Assembly: GCF_015752045.1 (NCBI RefSeq)
Contig: NZ_JADOUS010000002.1
Span: forward strand, 186,001-250,000
Origin: Arthrobacter_D sp015752045
GTDB lineage: Bacteria > Actinomycetota > Actinomycetes > Actinomycetales > Micrococcaceae
Direction: 5' to 3'
Length of the DNA: 64,000 bases
Shown: piece by piece, positions 15,550 to 22,723 of the stretch
How the letters are laid out: every line of letters begins with the position of its first letter
Numbering within the stretch: the first letter of the stretch is position 1
Translations under genes and position numbers: made by a program
The notes under the pieces: generated by a model
What the model was told of the DNA's origin: nothing
Seen by the model: the letters and a program-made list of their open reading frames with translations, nothing else
Database searches by the model: none

Positions 15550-16845
15550 TCAGTCGAGGATGATCCCCGTGCCGGTCCCCCGCGCGAGGGTCACCGGCTG
15601 CACCTCTCCGAAGCCGCGCACCTGTCGCGGCTCGTGCGGCGTGAGCACGAACTTCTCATTGGCGGTGAGCGTCGCGGCGGTGCCGGAATCGACGAGGACC
15701 TCGCCGGGTTCGGCGAGCGCGGTGAGCCGCGCCGCGAGGTTGACCGTCGGGCCGTAGATGTCGCCGAGCCGCGAGAGCACGCGGCCCCAGACGAGGGAGC
15801 AGCGTGCGGCGGGGAGGAACTCGTCCTCGGAGAAGGCCTTGGCCAGCGCCAGCGAGATCTCGGCCCCGGCTTCCGGGGATTCGGCGATGTAGAGGACCTC
15901 GTCGCCGATCGTCTTCACGAGCCGGCCGCCGCCCACGGAGATGATCTCGGCGCTCTTGTTCTCGAACCGCTGCACGAGCTGCGCCAACGTCCGCTCGTTC
16001 ATCTGCCGGGACAGGCTCGTGTAGGAGACGAGGTCGGCGAAGCCCACGGCACGCGCGAGCGGCAGCGGGGCGTCCTGCTCGTCGCCGGCGCGGCCCGTCT
16101 CGCTCGAGGCCAGGCCCGATTCGGCGCGGAGCGCCAGCCGCTGGACCGCGGCGTTCATCTGCCGGCGCCAGGCGTAGACCAGCGTCTTCTCGAGCGGCTC
16201 GATGAGGTCCGGCAGCTCGGAGACGAGGGTCTTCCGCGCCTCGGCGTCGGAGAGCCCGCGCTGCGCGACCATCTCCTCCACGATCGCCTCGATCTGCCAG
16301 ACCACCATGCGGTCCGTCATCTGGCCCACCGCCCGCGTGATGGAGATGGCCGCGTCCTCGGTGAGCTGCTCCTGGCGCACCAGATCGATGATCGTGGTGA
16401 GGGCGCCGAGGTCCTTCTCGGTGAACGCGACGTCGTCGTCCCCGATGTTGGGGAAGCCCATGGCGCGCCACAGCTTGCGCGCGGACAGCAGGGACACGCC
16501 CGCGCCCGCGGCGATATCGCGGCGCTTGAGTGTGCGCTCGGCCCCGAGGAGTTCGCGTTCCAGCCGCCGGATCGTCTCGCGGTCCAGTGAGATCGGGACC
16601 GCGTCCGACGGCGTGGGCTCCGGGCCGCTGCCGGTCGCCATGTCCGGCAGCAGCTGCCAGACGGCCTTGGACGCCGTCGAGGCCGCGGTGTCGGGGGCGT
16701 CGTCGGTCTGCCCGGACGCCCGGATGGCCTCGGCGGAAGCGACGACGTCGGCGGTGCCTCCGCCGGCGCCGGCGTCGGGCGCGCCCGCGGCACCACCTTC
16801 GGGGTCGGCGGGCTGCCCTGCCTTGCGGCGGTCCTCGACTGTCAC
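15550..16845 (-). CDS. Class III adenylate/guanylate cyclase with Rv1264-like N-terminal regulatory domain
   Basis: 431 residues from a GTG at 16845 that overlaps the stop codon of the PH-domain gene (GTGA), with GGAGGG about 10 nt upstream; an ATG at 16863 is the alternative. Residues 1-80 are disordered. Residues 85-240 match the all-helical autoinhibitory domain of pH-sensing Rv1264-type cyclases and include a helix-turn-helix-like stretch KRRDIAAGAGVSLLSARKLW. Residues 262-430 are the catalytic domain, with metal-binding Asp271 (VGFADLVSYTSLS) and Asp315 (KTIGDEVLYI) and the transition-state NLAARLTALAEPGEV motif. It should make cAMP as a homodimer in the cytoplasm. The frame stays open far upstream through birA, which is a shadow. 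Confidence 0.87.
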   Translation of the reverse strand: MTVEDRRKAGQPADPEGGAAGAPDAGAGGGTADVVASAEAIRASGQTDDAPDTAASTASKAVWQLLPDMATGSGPEPTPSDAVPISLDRETIRRLERELLGAERTLKRRDIAAGAGVSLLSARKLWRAMGFPNIGDDDVAFTEKDLGALTTIIDLVRQEQLTEDAAISITRAVGQMTDRMVVWQIEAIVEEMVAQRGLSDAEARKTLVSELPDLIEPLEKTLVYAWRRQMNAAVQRLALRAESGLASSETGRAGDEQDAPLPLARAVGFADLVSYTSLSRQMNERTLAQLVQRFENKSAEIISVGGGRLVKTIGDEVLYIAESPEAGAEISLALAKAFSEDEFLPAARCSLVWGRVLSRLGDIYGPTVNLAARLTALAEPGEVLVDSGTAATLTANEKFVLTPHEPRQVRGFGEVQPVTLARGTGTGIILD

Positions 16846-17438
16846 GGTTGCGCGTCCCTCCATTCCTGCTGCACCCGGGGCGTCCCGCCGCGGGCGTACT
16901 GCGGATCGATTTCCATGTCTACTCCGTCGAACATGCGGGTCAGCGGGAGCTCGCCGATCGCCTGGACCACATAGTCCTTGAACGTTGCAATCTGCGGAAC
17001 GTGCCGGTAGGCGTGCGACCGGTCGAAGCCGAGGTCCGCGACGAGCGTCCCGCTGCCCATCATCCGCTGGATCAGCCCCTGCTCCGTCTGGAGTTGCGAG
17101 ATCGCGGACAGGTTGATCTGGTGCTCGGTGCGGCGCGTGGTCCCCGTCCGGTGGATGAGCCGCATGCTCGTGAGCACGTACCGGTTGCTCGCCCAGCGCA
17201 CCAGCGGCCTCACCACCACGCGGAGGAGCAGCAGCACCGCGATGGCGAACACCACCGGCAGGAGCACGGTCTGCGACTCGGCCAGGCCGCCGGGGAGGTC
17301 CGGCCGGGCGAGGTAGCCGAGCCCGAACCCCCCGAGGGCGAGGATCAGGAACCCGGCGATGACCGGCCGGACGAGCGGCAGGGGGTTGGGTCGGGTGCGG
17401 ACGAGGACGCGCTCCCCGGGCAGCAGCCTGATCCGCAC
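16842..17438 (-). CDS. PH (bPH2/YdbS-like) domain membrane protein
   Basis: 198-residue protein with two adjacent transmembrane helices near the N-terminus (PLVRPVIAGFLILALGGFGLGYL and a second LLPVVFAIAVLLLLRVVVRPLV), followed by the bacterial PH domain (about 85-180): RYVLTSMRLIHRTG, INLSAISQLQTEQGLIQRMMGSGTL and IATFKDYVVQAI. Bacterial PH membrane proteins are usually of unknown function, sometimes tied to envelope stress. It lies 3 nt downstream of birA and overlaps the cyclase start by 4 nt, so birA, this gene and the cyclase are read as one operon. In actinobacteria this trio order is frequent. Confidence 0.85.
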   Translation of the reverse strand: MRIRLLPGERVLVRTRPNPLPLVRPVIAGFLILALGGFGLGYLARPDLPGGLAESQTVLLPVVFAIAVLLLLRVVVRPLVRWASNRYVLTSMRLIHRTGTTRRTEHQINLSAISQLQTEQGLIQRMMGSGTLVADLGFDRSHAYRHVPQIATFKDYVVQAIGELPLTRMFDGVDMEIDPQYARGGTPRVQQEWRDAQP

Positions 17439-17441
17439 GGG

Positions 17442-18323
17442 CTACGCCTGCGGGCGCAAGTGCACCACGTCGCCCGCGGAGATAGTGTGCCGCTCGCCGT
17501 CGTCGTCGCGCACCACGAGACCGCCGCGGGCGTCGAGGGAGAGCGCGCGCCCTGCCACCACGGTGCCGCCGGGCAGCTCCGCACGGACGTCCTGGCCGAG
17601 CGTCGCCATCCGGGCGCCGATGCGCGCCAGCAGCGAGGGCCCGGCGTCCCACGCGGCGCCGGCATCGCCGTCCACGTCGCAGAAAGCGCGGTAGTGGTCG
17701 GCGAACGTGCGCAGGAAGGACTTCAGGAGGACATTGCGGTCCGTGGTCCCCGCGTACTCGAGGAGCAGGCTCGTGGCGGTGGGCACGGGGAGTTCGTCGT
17801 CGGTCAGGCTGACGTTCAGCCCCACCCCGACGACGACGGCGGGCGGCTCGGCACCCGCGCCCGGCACGAACTGGGCCAGGACACCGGCGAGCTTCCGGCC
17901 GTCCACGGTGACGTCGTTGGGCCACTTGAGCTGCGGGGAGATCCTGGTGCGCTCCTCGACACTCTCGGCGAGCGCCAGCGCGGCGAGGAGTGAGAACCAG
18001 GAGTAGGCGGTGGTGGGGACGGGCCGTCCGTGCCGGTTGAAGGGGCGCAGGAGCACGCTCACGAAGAGCGAGGAGCGTTCCGGTGCCACCCAGCTGCGAT
18101 CCATCCGGCCGCGCCCCGCGGTCTGGGTCTCCGCTGCGAGCACGCTGAGGTCCGGCCAGCCGGCCGCCTCCACCTGCGCGTGCTCCACGAGGTCGGTGTT
18201 GGTGGAGCCGGTGGTGGCCACGATGTCGAGCCGCGGGAACGGACCGGCCGGCATGCACAGGGCTGTCCTCAGGGCGCCGAGGTTCAGGCCGGGGCGCTCA
18301 AGATTGGAGTAGGGGGAGGACAT
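17442..18323 (-). CDS. birA: Biotin--[acetyl-CoA-carboxylase] ligase
   Basis: Activates biotin to biotinyl-AMP and transfers it to the Lys of biotin carboxyl carrier domains, here most likely Lys580 of the carboxylase alpha subunit at 34463-36310. 293 residues, group I type: no N-terminal DNA-binding helix-turn-helix is visible, so it is a ligase without the repressor domain. Motifs: TTGSTNTDLVEHA, TQTAGRGRMDRSW (adenylate loop, GRGR), PQLKWPNDVTVDGRKLAG (KWPND) and VVVGVGLNV. The C-terminal SH3-like domain ends in TISAGDVVHLRP. The ATG at 18323 has a TAGGAT hexamer 7 nt upstream, suggesting a leaderless transcript. It is the first gene of the birA-PH-cyclase operon. Confidence 0.94.
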   Translation of the reverse strand: MSSPYSNLERPGLNLGALRTALCMPAGPFPRLDIVATTGSTNTDLVEHAQVEAAGWPDLSVLAAETQTAGRGRMDRSWVAPERSSLFVSVLLRPFNRHGRPVPTTAYSWFSLLAALALAESVEERTRISPQLKWPNDVTVDGRKLAGVLAQFVPGAGAEPPAVVVGVGLNVSLTDDELPVPTATSLLLEYAGTTDRNVLLKSFLRTFADHYRAFCDVDGDAGAAWDAGPSLLARIGARMATLGQDVRAELPGGTVVAGRALSLDARGGLVVRDDDGERHTISAGDVVHLRPQA

Positions 18324-18330
18324 GACATCG

Positions 18331-18336
18331 ATCCTA
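18331..18336 (-). promoter_or_regulatory. -10 element of birA (predicted leaderless)
   Basis: TAGGAT on the minus strand, 7 nt before the birA ATG, with no Shine-Dalgarno between. The expected transcription start falls on or next to the start codon. Confidence 0.5.
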
Positions 18337-18369
18337 TCCGGCCCGGCCCCGCGTACACCGGCCGGAGCG

Positions 18370-19230
18370 TCAGAGGAAGATGTCGGGGACGAGCCGGTCC
18401 TCCGGCGCCCCGAGGCTGTACCGGGTCAGATCGGTGACGCCTTCCTCGCGCAGCACCTGCTCGTCGGTGTAGAAGTTGCCGGTGTAGCTGCGCGACGGCC
18501 GGACGAGGACGGCGTTGGCCGCGTCGGCGACGATCTCCGGGCTGCGGGCCGCCTGCACCAGGCGGTCGCCGCCCGGCATGTTGCGGATGGCCGCGGTGTC
18601 GATCAGGGTGGCGGGCCAGAGCGAGTTGACGGCCACGCCGTCGTCCTTGAGCTCCTCCGCGAGGCCCAGGGTGGTCAGGCTCATCCCGTACTTCGCCATG
18701 GTGTACGCCAGGTGCAGCCCGGCCCACTTCGGTGCGAGGTTCAGGGGCGGGGAGAGCGTCAGGATGTGGGGGTTCCGCGATCCCCGGAGCGCCTCGAGGG
18801 CGAACTTGCTGAGCATGAAGGTGCCCCGCACGTTGATGTCGGCCATGAGGTCGTAGCGCTTCATGTCCACCTCGGGCGTCCTGGACAGGTCGATCGCCGA
18901 GGCGTTGTTCACGACGACGTCGATGCCGCCGAACGCCCGGACGGTGGCATCCACGGCGGAGGCGACATCGTCGTCGTTCCGCACGTCCCCCACGATCGGC
19001 AGGGCCTTCCCGCCCGCGGCCTCGATCTGCTCCGCGGCGGTGTACACGGTGCCCTCGAGCTTCGGGTGCGGCTCCCCCGTCTTGGCCATGATGGCCACGT
19101 TCGCGCCGTCACGCGCGGCGCGCAGGGCGATGGCCAGGCCGATACCGCGGCTTCCGCCCGACATGAGGATGGTGCACCCGGCGAGCGTGGCGGGGGCGTG
19201 CGTTTCCTGCGCTTCGTTGCGTTGCGTCAT
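18370..19230 (-). CDS. Short-chain dehydrogenase/reductase, HSDL2-like
   Basis: 286-residue SDR. The cofactor motif is SGGSRGIGLAIALRAA (TGxxxGIG variant, residues about 22-37), followed by VNNASAID (NNAG motif variant). The active site is in TLSPPLNL with the Tyr-x-x-x-Lys pair in YTMAKYGMSL. The long KTGEPHPKLEGTVYTAAEQIEAAGG insertion and the NMPGGDRLVQAARSPEIVADAA tail are hallmarks of the hydroxysteroid-dehydrogenase-like-2 group, linked to fatty-acid metabolism in eukaryotes. The C-terminal SCP2 domain of eukaryotic HSDL2 is missing, as in other bacterial forms. The start at 19230 (MTQRNEAQ) is chosen because a perfect 26-bp palindrome lies 47 nt upstream; the ribosome binding site is weak. 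Confidence 0.87.
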   Translation of the reverse strand: MTQRNEAQETHAPATLAGCTILMSGGSRGIGLAIALRAARDGANVAIMAKTGEPHPKLEGTVYTAAEQIEAAGGKALPIVGDVRNDDDVASAVDATVRAFGGIDVVVNNASAIDLSRTPEVDMKRYDLMADINVRGTFMLSKFALEALRGSRNPHILTLSPPLNLAPKWAGLHLAYTMAKYGMSLTTLGLAEELKDDGVAVNSLWPATLIDTAAIRNMPGGDRLVQAARSPEIVADAANAVLVRPSRSYTGNFYTDEQVLREEGVTDLTRYSLGAPEDRLVPDIFL

Positions 19231-19276
19231 GGCACCACCATAAGCAGCGCCGGGCCGCCGGACGGCCCGCGACGCA

Positions 19277-19302
19277 CCGATGTTACCCGCGGGTAACATC
19301 GG
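19277..19302. promoter_or_regulatory. Perfect 26-bp palindrome, operator candidate between the SDR and carboxylase beta genes
   Basis: CCGATGTTACCCG (19277-19289) followed immediately by its exact reverse complement (19290-19302), with the core GTTACCCGCGGGTAAC. It lies 47 nt upstream of the divergent SDR gene and 170 nt upstream of the carboxylase beta gene. Each strand contains a TAACAT hexamer that could act as a -10 element, so a bound repressor would block it. The shape is that of a TetR-family operator; the regulator is not in the window. Confidence 0.7.
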
Positions 19303-19330
19303 AGGCCCGGCTAAGTGATGGCGGCGGAAA

Positions 19331-19347
19331 CTGTAGACGTCCTACAA
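19331..19347 (+). promoter_or_regulatory. 17-bp inverted repeat upstream of the carboxylase beta gene
   Basis: CTGTAGA-CGT-CCTACAA, an inverted repeat with a 3-nt spacer, 124 nt before the beta-subunit ATG. It matches the repeat at 34349-34365 in front of the carboxylase alpha gene in length, spacing and the complete right arm. A TAGACT hexamer at 19370-19375 is the likely -10 element just downstream. Confidence 0.55.
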
Positions 19348-19471
19348 CGGCCCACCCCTGGATCCTCACTAGACTGGGGGAAATGCGCCGTTCGTTGTCG
19401 GAAACCTCCAGTCTCGGCTGGGGTGTCTGCGCGGCGCGCCCGCCCTCTTCGACCCGCCGACCGGAGTACTC

Positions 19472-21067
19472 ATGCATCAGGACCTGCAGCCCGACCTCAC
19501 CACGACGGCCGGGAAGCTCGCCGACTTCCGGAGGCGCAAGGAACTCTCCGAGCAGCCCTCGGGGCCCGAGGCGATCGAGCGGCAGCACGCCCGCGGCAAG
19601 AACACGGCACGCGAGCGCATCGACCTGCTCGTGGACGAGGGCTCCTTCGTCGAGTTCGACGCCCTCGCCGTGCACCGCTCCACGGCCTTCGGCATGGAGA
19701 AGAAGAAGCCCCTGGGCGACGGCGTGGTGTCCGGGTACGCGACCGTCGACGGCCGGCTGGTCGCCGTCTACAGCCAGGACTTCACCGTCTACGGCGGCTC
19801 GCTGAGCCAGGTGAACGGGGAGAAGATCGTCAAGGTGCAGGAGTTCGCGCTGCGCAACGGCTGCCCCGTGGTCGGCATCAACGACGGCGGCGGTGCCCGC
19901 ATCCAGGAGGGTGTGGCGTCGCTGGCCATGTTCGCGGACATCTTCCGCAACAACGTCCACGCCTCGGGCGTGGTCCCGCAGATCTCCCTGATCATGGGCC
20001 CGTGCGCCGGCGGTGCGGCGTACTCCCCCGCGCTCACCGATTTCGTGGTCATGGTGGACAGGACCTCGCACATGTTCATCACGGGTCCGGACGTCATCAA
20101 GACCGTGACCGGCGAGGACGTCGACATGGAGACCCTCGGCGGGGCACGCCAGCACAACACGACGACGGGCACCTCCGCGTATCTCGCCACGGACGAGGCG
20201 GATGCCATCGGCTTCGTCCGCGAACTCCTCGACTTCCTGCCCTCCAACAATCTCGCGGAGGCCCCGCTGACGGCGTTCGTCGAGGAACCCGAGGAGACGG
20301 ACGAGGACCTCGCGCTCGACACCCTGATCCCCGACGCCGCGAACCAGCCCTACGACATGCACGCCGTCATCGACGCCGTGGTGGACGACGCCCACTTCCT
20401 GGAGATGCAGGCGCTGTACGCGCCGAACATCATCACCGGCTATGCCCGGGTGGAGGGTCACACCATCGGCATCGTCGCCAACCAGCCCCTGCAGTTCGCC
20501 GGGACCCTGGACATCAACGCCTCCGAGAAGGCCGCGCGCTTCGTGCGCCACTGCGACGCCTTCAACATCCCCCTCCTGACCCTCGTGGACGTGCCGGGCT
20601 TCCTGCCCGGCAAGGACCAGGAGTTCCAGGGCATCATCCGCCGCGGCGCGAAGCTGCTCTACGCCTACGCCGAGGCCACCGTGCCCAAGCTGACCGTCAT
20701 CACGCGCAAGGCCTACGGCGGCGCGTACATCGTCATGGGATCCAAGAAGCTCGGCGCGGACCTCAACCTCGCCTGGCCCACCGCGCAGATCGGGGTGATG
20801 GGTGCGCAGGGAGCCGTCAACATCCTGTACCGAGGGCAGCTCAAGGCCGTCGCGGAGGCCGGCGGGGACGTCGAGGCCGCGCGCGCCGACGTCGTCCAGC
20901 AGTACGAGGAGGAGTTGCTCAACCCGTACCAGGCGGCCGAGCTCGGCTATGTGGACGCGGTCATCGCCCCGTCGGAGACCCGACTGCAGATCGTGCGCGG
21001 GCTCCGCGCCCTCCGCGACAAGCGCTCGGCCAACCCGGCCAAGAAGCACGGGAACATCCCGCTGTGA
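19472..21067 (+). CDS. Acyl-CoA carboxylase carboxyltransferase (beta) subunit, PccB/AccD5-like
   Basis: Transfers the carboxyl group from biotin to acetyl-/propionyl-CoA, making malonyl- or methylmalonyl-CoA; cytoplasmic α/β/ε complex. 531 residues, the normal size. The N-terminal carboxyltransferase half has GKNTARERIDLLVDEGSFVE, GDGVVSGYATVDGRLV and the INDGGGARIQEGVASL oxyanion-hole Gly-Gly. The C-terminal half has the second Gly-Gly region PGFLPGKDQEFQGIIRRGAK and YGGAYIVMGSKKLGADLNLAWP. The ATG at 19472 has GGAG 6-7 nt upstream. The epsilon subunit follows with a 4-nt overlap; the biotin-bearing alpha subunit is encoded 13.4 kb downstream. A 17-bp inverted repeat shared with the alpha gene lies upstream. 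Confidence 0.94.
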   Translation: MHQDLQPDLTTTAGKLADFRRRKELSEQPSGPEAIERQHARGKNTARERIDLLVDEGSFVEFDALAVHRSTAFGMEKKKPLGDGVVSGYATVDGRLVAVYSQDFTVYGGSLSQVNGEKIVKVQEFALRNGCPVVGINDGGGARIQEGVASLAMFADIFRNNVHASGVVPQISLIMGPCAGGAAYSPALTDFVVMVDRTSHMFITGPDVIKTVTGEDVDMETLGGARQHNTTTGTSAYLATDEADAIGFVRELLDFLPSNNLAEAPLTAFVEEPEETDEDLALDTLIPDAANQPYDMHAVIDAVVDDAHFLEMQALYAPNIITGYARVEGHTIGIVANQPLQFAGTLDINASEKAARFVRHCDAFNIPLLTLVDVPGFLPGKDQEFQGIIRRGAKLLYAYAEATVPKLTVITRKAYGGAYIVMGSKKLGADLNLAWPTAQIGVMGAQGAVNILYRGQLKAVAEAGGDVEAARADVVQQYEEELLNPYQAAELGYVDAVIAPSETRLQIVRGLRALRDKRSANPAKKHGNIPL

Positions 21068-21309
21068 CCGGCGACAACCCCCTCGATTCCACGGACGACG
21101 GCGCCACGGACGACGCCGCGGTCCTCTCCGTGGTGTCCGGCAACCCCACCGACGAGGAGCTCGCGGCGCTGACCGCCGTCGTCGTCGCCCTGCAGGCAAG
21201 CGGGGCCGAGGACGACGATTCGAGCCAGGGCCGGTCCTGGGTGCGGCGGGCACTGCTGCGCCTGGGCCCGACGCCGGGTCCCGGATCGTGGCGGCGCAGC
21301 GTCCGCTGA
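21064..21309 (+). CDS. accE: Acyl-CoA carboxylase epsilon subunit
   Basis: 81-residue protein from a GTG at 21064 that overlaps the beta-subunit stop codon (GTGA). It carries the diagnostic epsilon core VLSVVSGNPTDEELAALTAVVVAL (about 20-43), where NPTDEE and the following helix bind the beta subunit, then a Trp/Arg-rich end (SWVRRALLRLG…GSWRRSVR). Epsilon subunits are found only in actinobacteria and enhance carboxylase activity and complex assembly. The gene is small and out of frame with its neighbour, so it is easily missed. The acidic N-terminus (DSTDDGATDD) varies within the family. Confidence 0.88.
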   Translation: MTGDNPLDSTDDGATDDAAVLSVVSGNPTDEELAALTAVVVALQASGAEDDDSSQGRSWVRRALLRLGPTPGPGSWRRSVR

Positions 21310-21344
21310 CGCCCCTGCCCTGGCCTGCTCTGCCGCAGGATTTC

Positions 21345-22514
21345 TCAGCGCGGATCGGCGACCGTGCCGAGGAAGAGCGGCAGCCCTGTGTCCTCGTGGA
21401 CGATCTGGTACCCGAAGGGCCGATCGAAGGAGACGCTGACCTCGGGAGGCACCGGGGCACTGGTCATCATCGCCAGCTGGGTGACGGCCGCGGCGATCGT
21501 GCCCTTCTCGGCGACCGTGATGCTGACGGTCTGGGCGGCGCCCGAGACGCGGAGCCCGGGATGGATGGCGGCGAAGTCGGCGCCCGGGCCGAAGGTCTTC
21601 TCCAACCCCAGCGCTTCCAGCACACCGATCAGCTCCTGATCGTGGCCGTGCTCCCACGTCGGCAGCGAGAGGTCGACGCGGATACTCTCCGCCGCATCGA
21701 GCCGGTCCGCGATCCCGAGCAGCTCCTGCTCGTCCCATGCCGGTGACGCGCCCTCGGCCGGCAGGACGAGCCTCAGGAAGAAGCCCCCGCCATAGGGCAG
21801 GTCGATGCCCTCCCAGTCAGGCCCCACGGCGTGGCGCACCCAGCGGTGACCATGCATCGTCGGGACGAACACACGCGTCCCGGTGGCCAGGGTGAAGGCG
21901 TCCTCGTCCGTCCCGGAGGCATCGAACGGTTCGTCCCAGGCCGCGGCGAAGTACACGGCGTTCAGCAGGGACAGTCCGGTGTCCGCCCCGGTGACCAGGG
22001 GTGCCTTCGCGACGCGCCCGCCGGTCTCCCTCCACACCCAGTCGTCGATCAGCCCGGCGGTGGCGGGATCGGCGAAGTCCACCGGGTAGACCCCCGCGCC
22101 GTAGTACCGTGCCAGCGCGTCGAGGAACGCCTCGCCGATCGCACCGCCCTCGGGGACGAAGACCGCGTTGGCGAGGTGCACCAGGGGCTGCCCGGGCGGA
22201 TCGTCCTCGTCGACGGCGACAGGATCGCCGTCGAAGTACTGCAGGGTCGCGAGGAGCGCGTTCATCGCCGCGTGGTGCTCGGCGGGGAGCCCCAGCACGG
22301 CGTCCATCTCCGCCGCCGTCGGGGTGCCCGCACCCGCCCGCAGCATCGACAGGGCGTAGAGCGCGCTGACCGGGCTGCTGACCTGATTGGTGTCGGGGAG
22401 CGCGGCGAGTGCCACGCCGAGCCTGAAGGCCGAGCGCCGGAGGGCGTCCTCCGCCTCGGGATACCGGCCGGGCTCGACGGCGATGCGCGCCACAGGCGCC
22501 CTGGACTGCTTCAT
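21345..22514 (-). CDS. Serpin (serine protease inhibitor family), probably inhibitory
   Basis: 389 residues from the ATG at 22514 (GAGGGGG about 7 nt upstream); the longer open frame has no better start. No signal peptide is seen, so it is cytoplasmic or exported by an unknown route. Serpin landmarks: N-terminal FRLGVALAALPDTNQVSSPVSALYALSML, the shutter region, LLNAVYFAAAWDEPFD, and the C-terminal reactive centre loop (about 336-356) EKGTIAAAVTQLAMMTSAP. The hinge has the inhibitory pattern: Gly-Thr, then small Ala residues at P12-P10. P1 falls on Ser or Ala, suggesting an elastase- or subtilisin-like target. It ends with FDRPFGYQIVHEDTGLPLFLGTV. Rare in actinobacteria; divergent from the copper ATPase. 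Confidence 0.88.
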   Translation of the reverse strand: MKQSRAPVARIAVEPGRYPEAEDALRRSAFRLGVALAALPDTNQVSSPVSALYALSMLRAGAGTPTAAEMDAVLGLPAEHHAAMNALLATLQYFDGDPVAVDEDDPPGQPLVHLANAVFVPEGGAIGEAFLDALARYYGAGVYPVDFADPATAGLIDDWVWRETGGRVAKAPLVTGADTGLSLLNAVYFAAAWDEPFDASGTDEDAFTLATGTRVFVPTMHGHRWVRHAVGPDWEGIDLPYGGGFFLRLVLPAEGASPAWDEQELLGIADRLDAAESIRVDLSLPTWEHGHDQELIGVLEALGLEKTFGPGADFAAIHPGLRVSGAAQTVSITVAEKGTIAAAVTQLAMMTSAPVPPEVSVSFDRPFGYQIVHEDTGLPLFLGTVADPR

Positions 22515-22649
22515 GGAATCCCCCTCGCGTGATCCCCCCACGGTAGGCGCGGCCCCGGGAAATGGCCATGGGTACGAGGCGCCGGGTTGCCGCCTGGTGG
22601 GCACTGGTGATCCTCCGCGCCCAGGCGCGAACGGTGGGCCTTCCGACCC

Positions 22650-22678
22650 TTGACGCATACCCCTAGGGGGTATACCTT
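22650..22678 (+). promoter_or_regulatory. Copper-responsive promoter with CsoR-type operator
   Basis: A TTGACG -35 element (22650-22655) is followed by the inverted repeat ATACCCC-TAG-GGGGTAT (22657-22673), which overlaps the spacer and the -10 region (TATACC 22671-22676 or TACCTT 22673-22678). The repeat has the usual form of operators for copper-sensing CsoR repressors. It lies 46-74 nt before the copper ATPase start. Confidence 0.75.
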
Positions 22679-22723
22679 TGCGGGCATCGGAGCATGTCCG
22701 TGCAGCGGAGAAGGAGAAGACCA

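Noticed and set aside
15550..18258. 902-codon frame suggesting a fusion of the cyclase with an upstream domain
   Set aside because: The upstream part lies out of frame inside birA and the PH-domain gene and has no domain; a GTG/ATG with ribosome binding site at 16845-16863 marks the true start.
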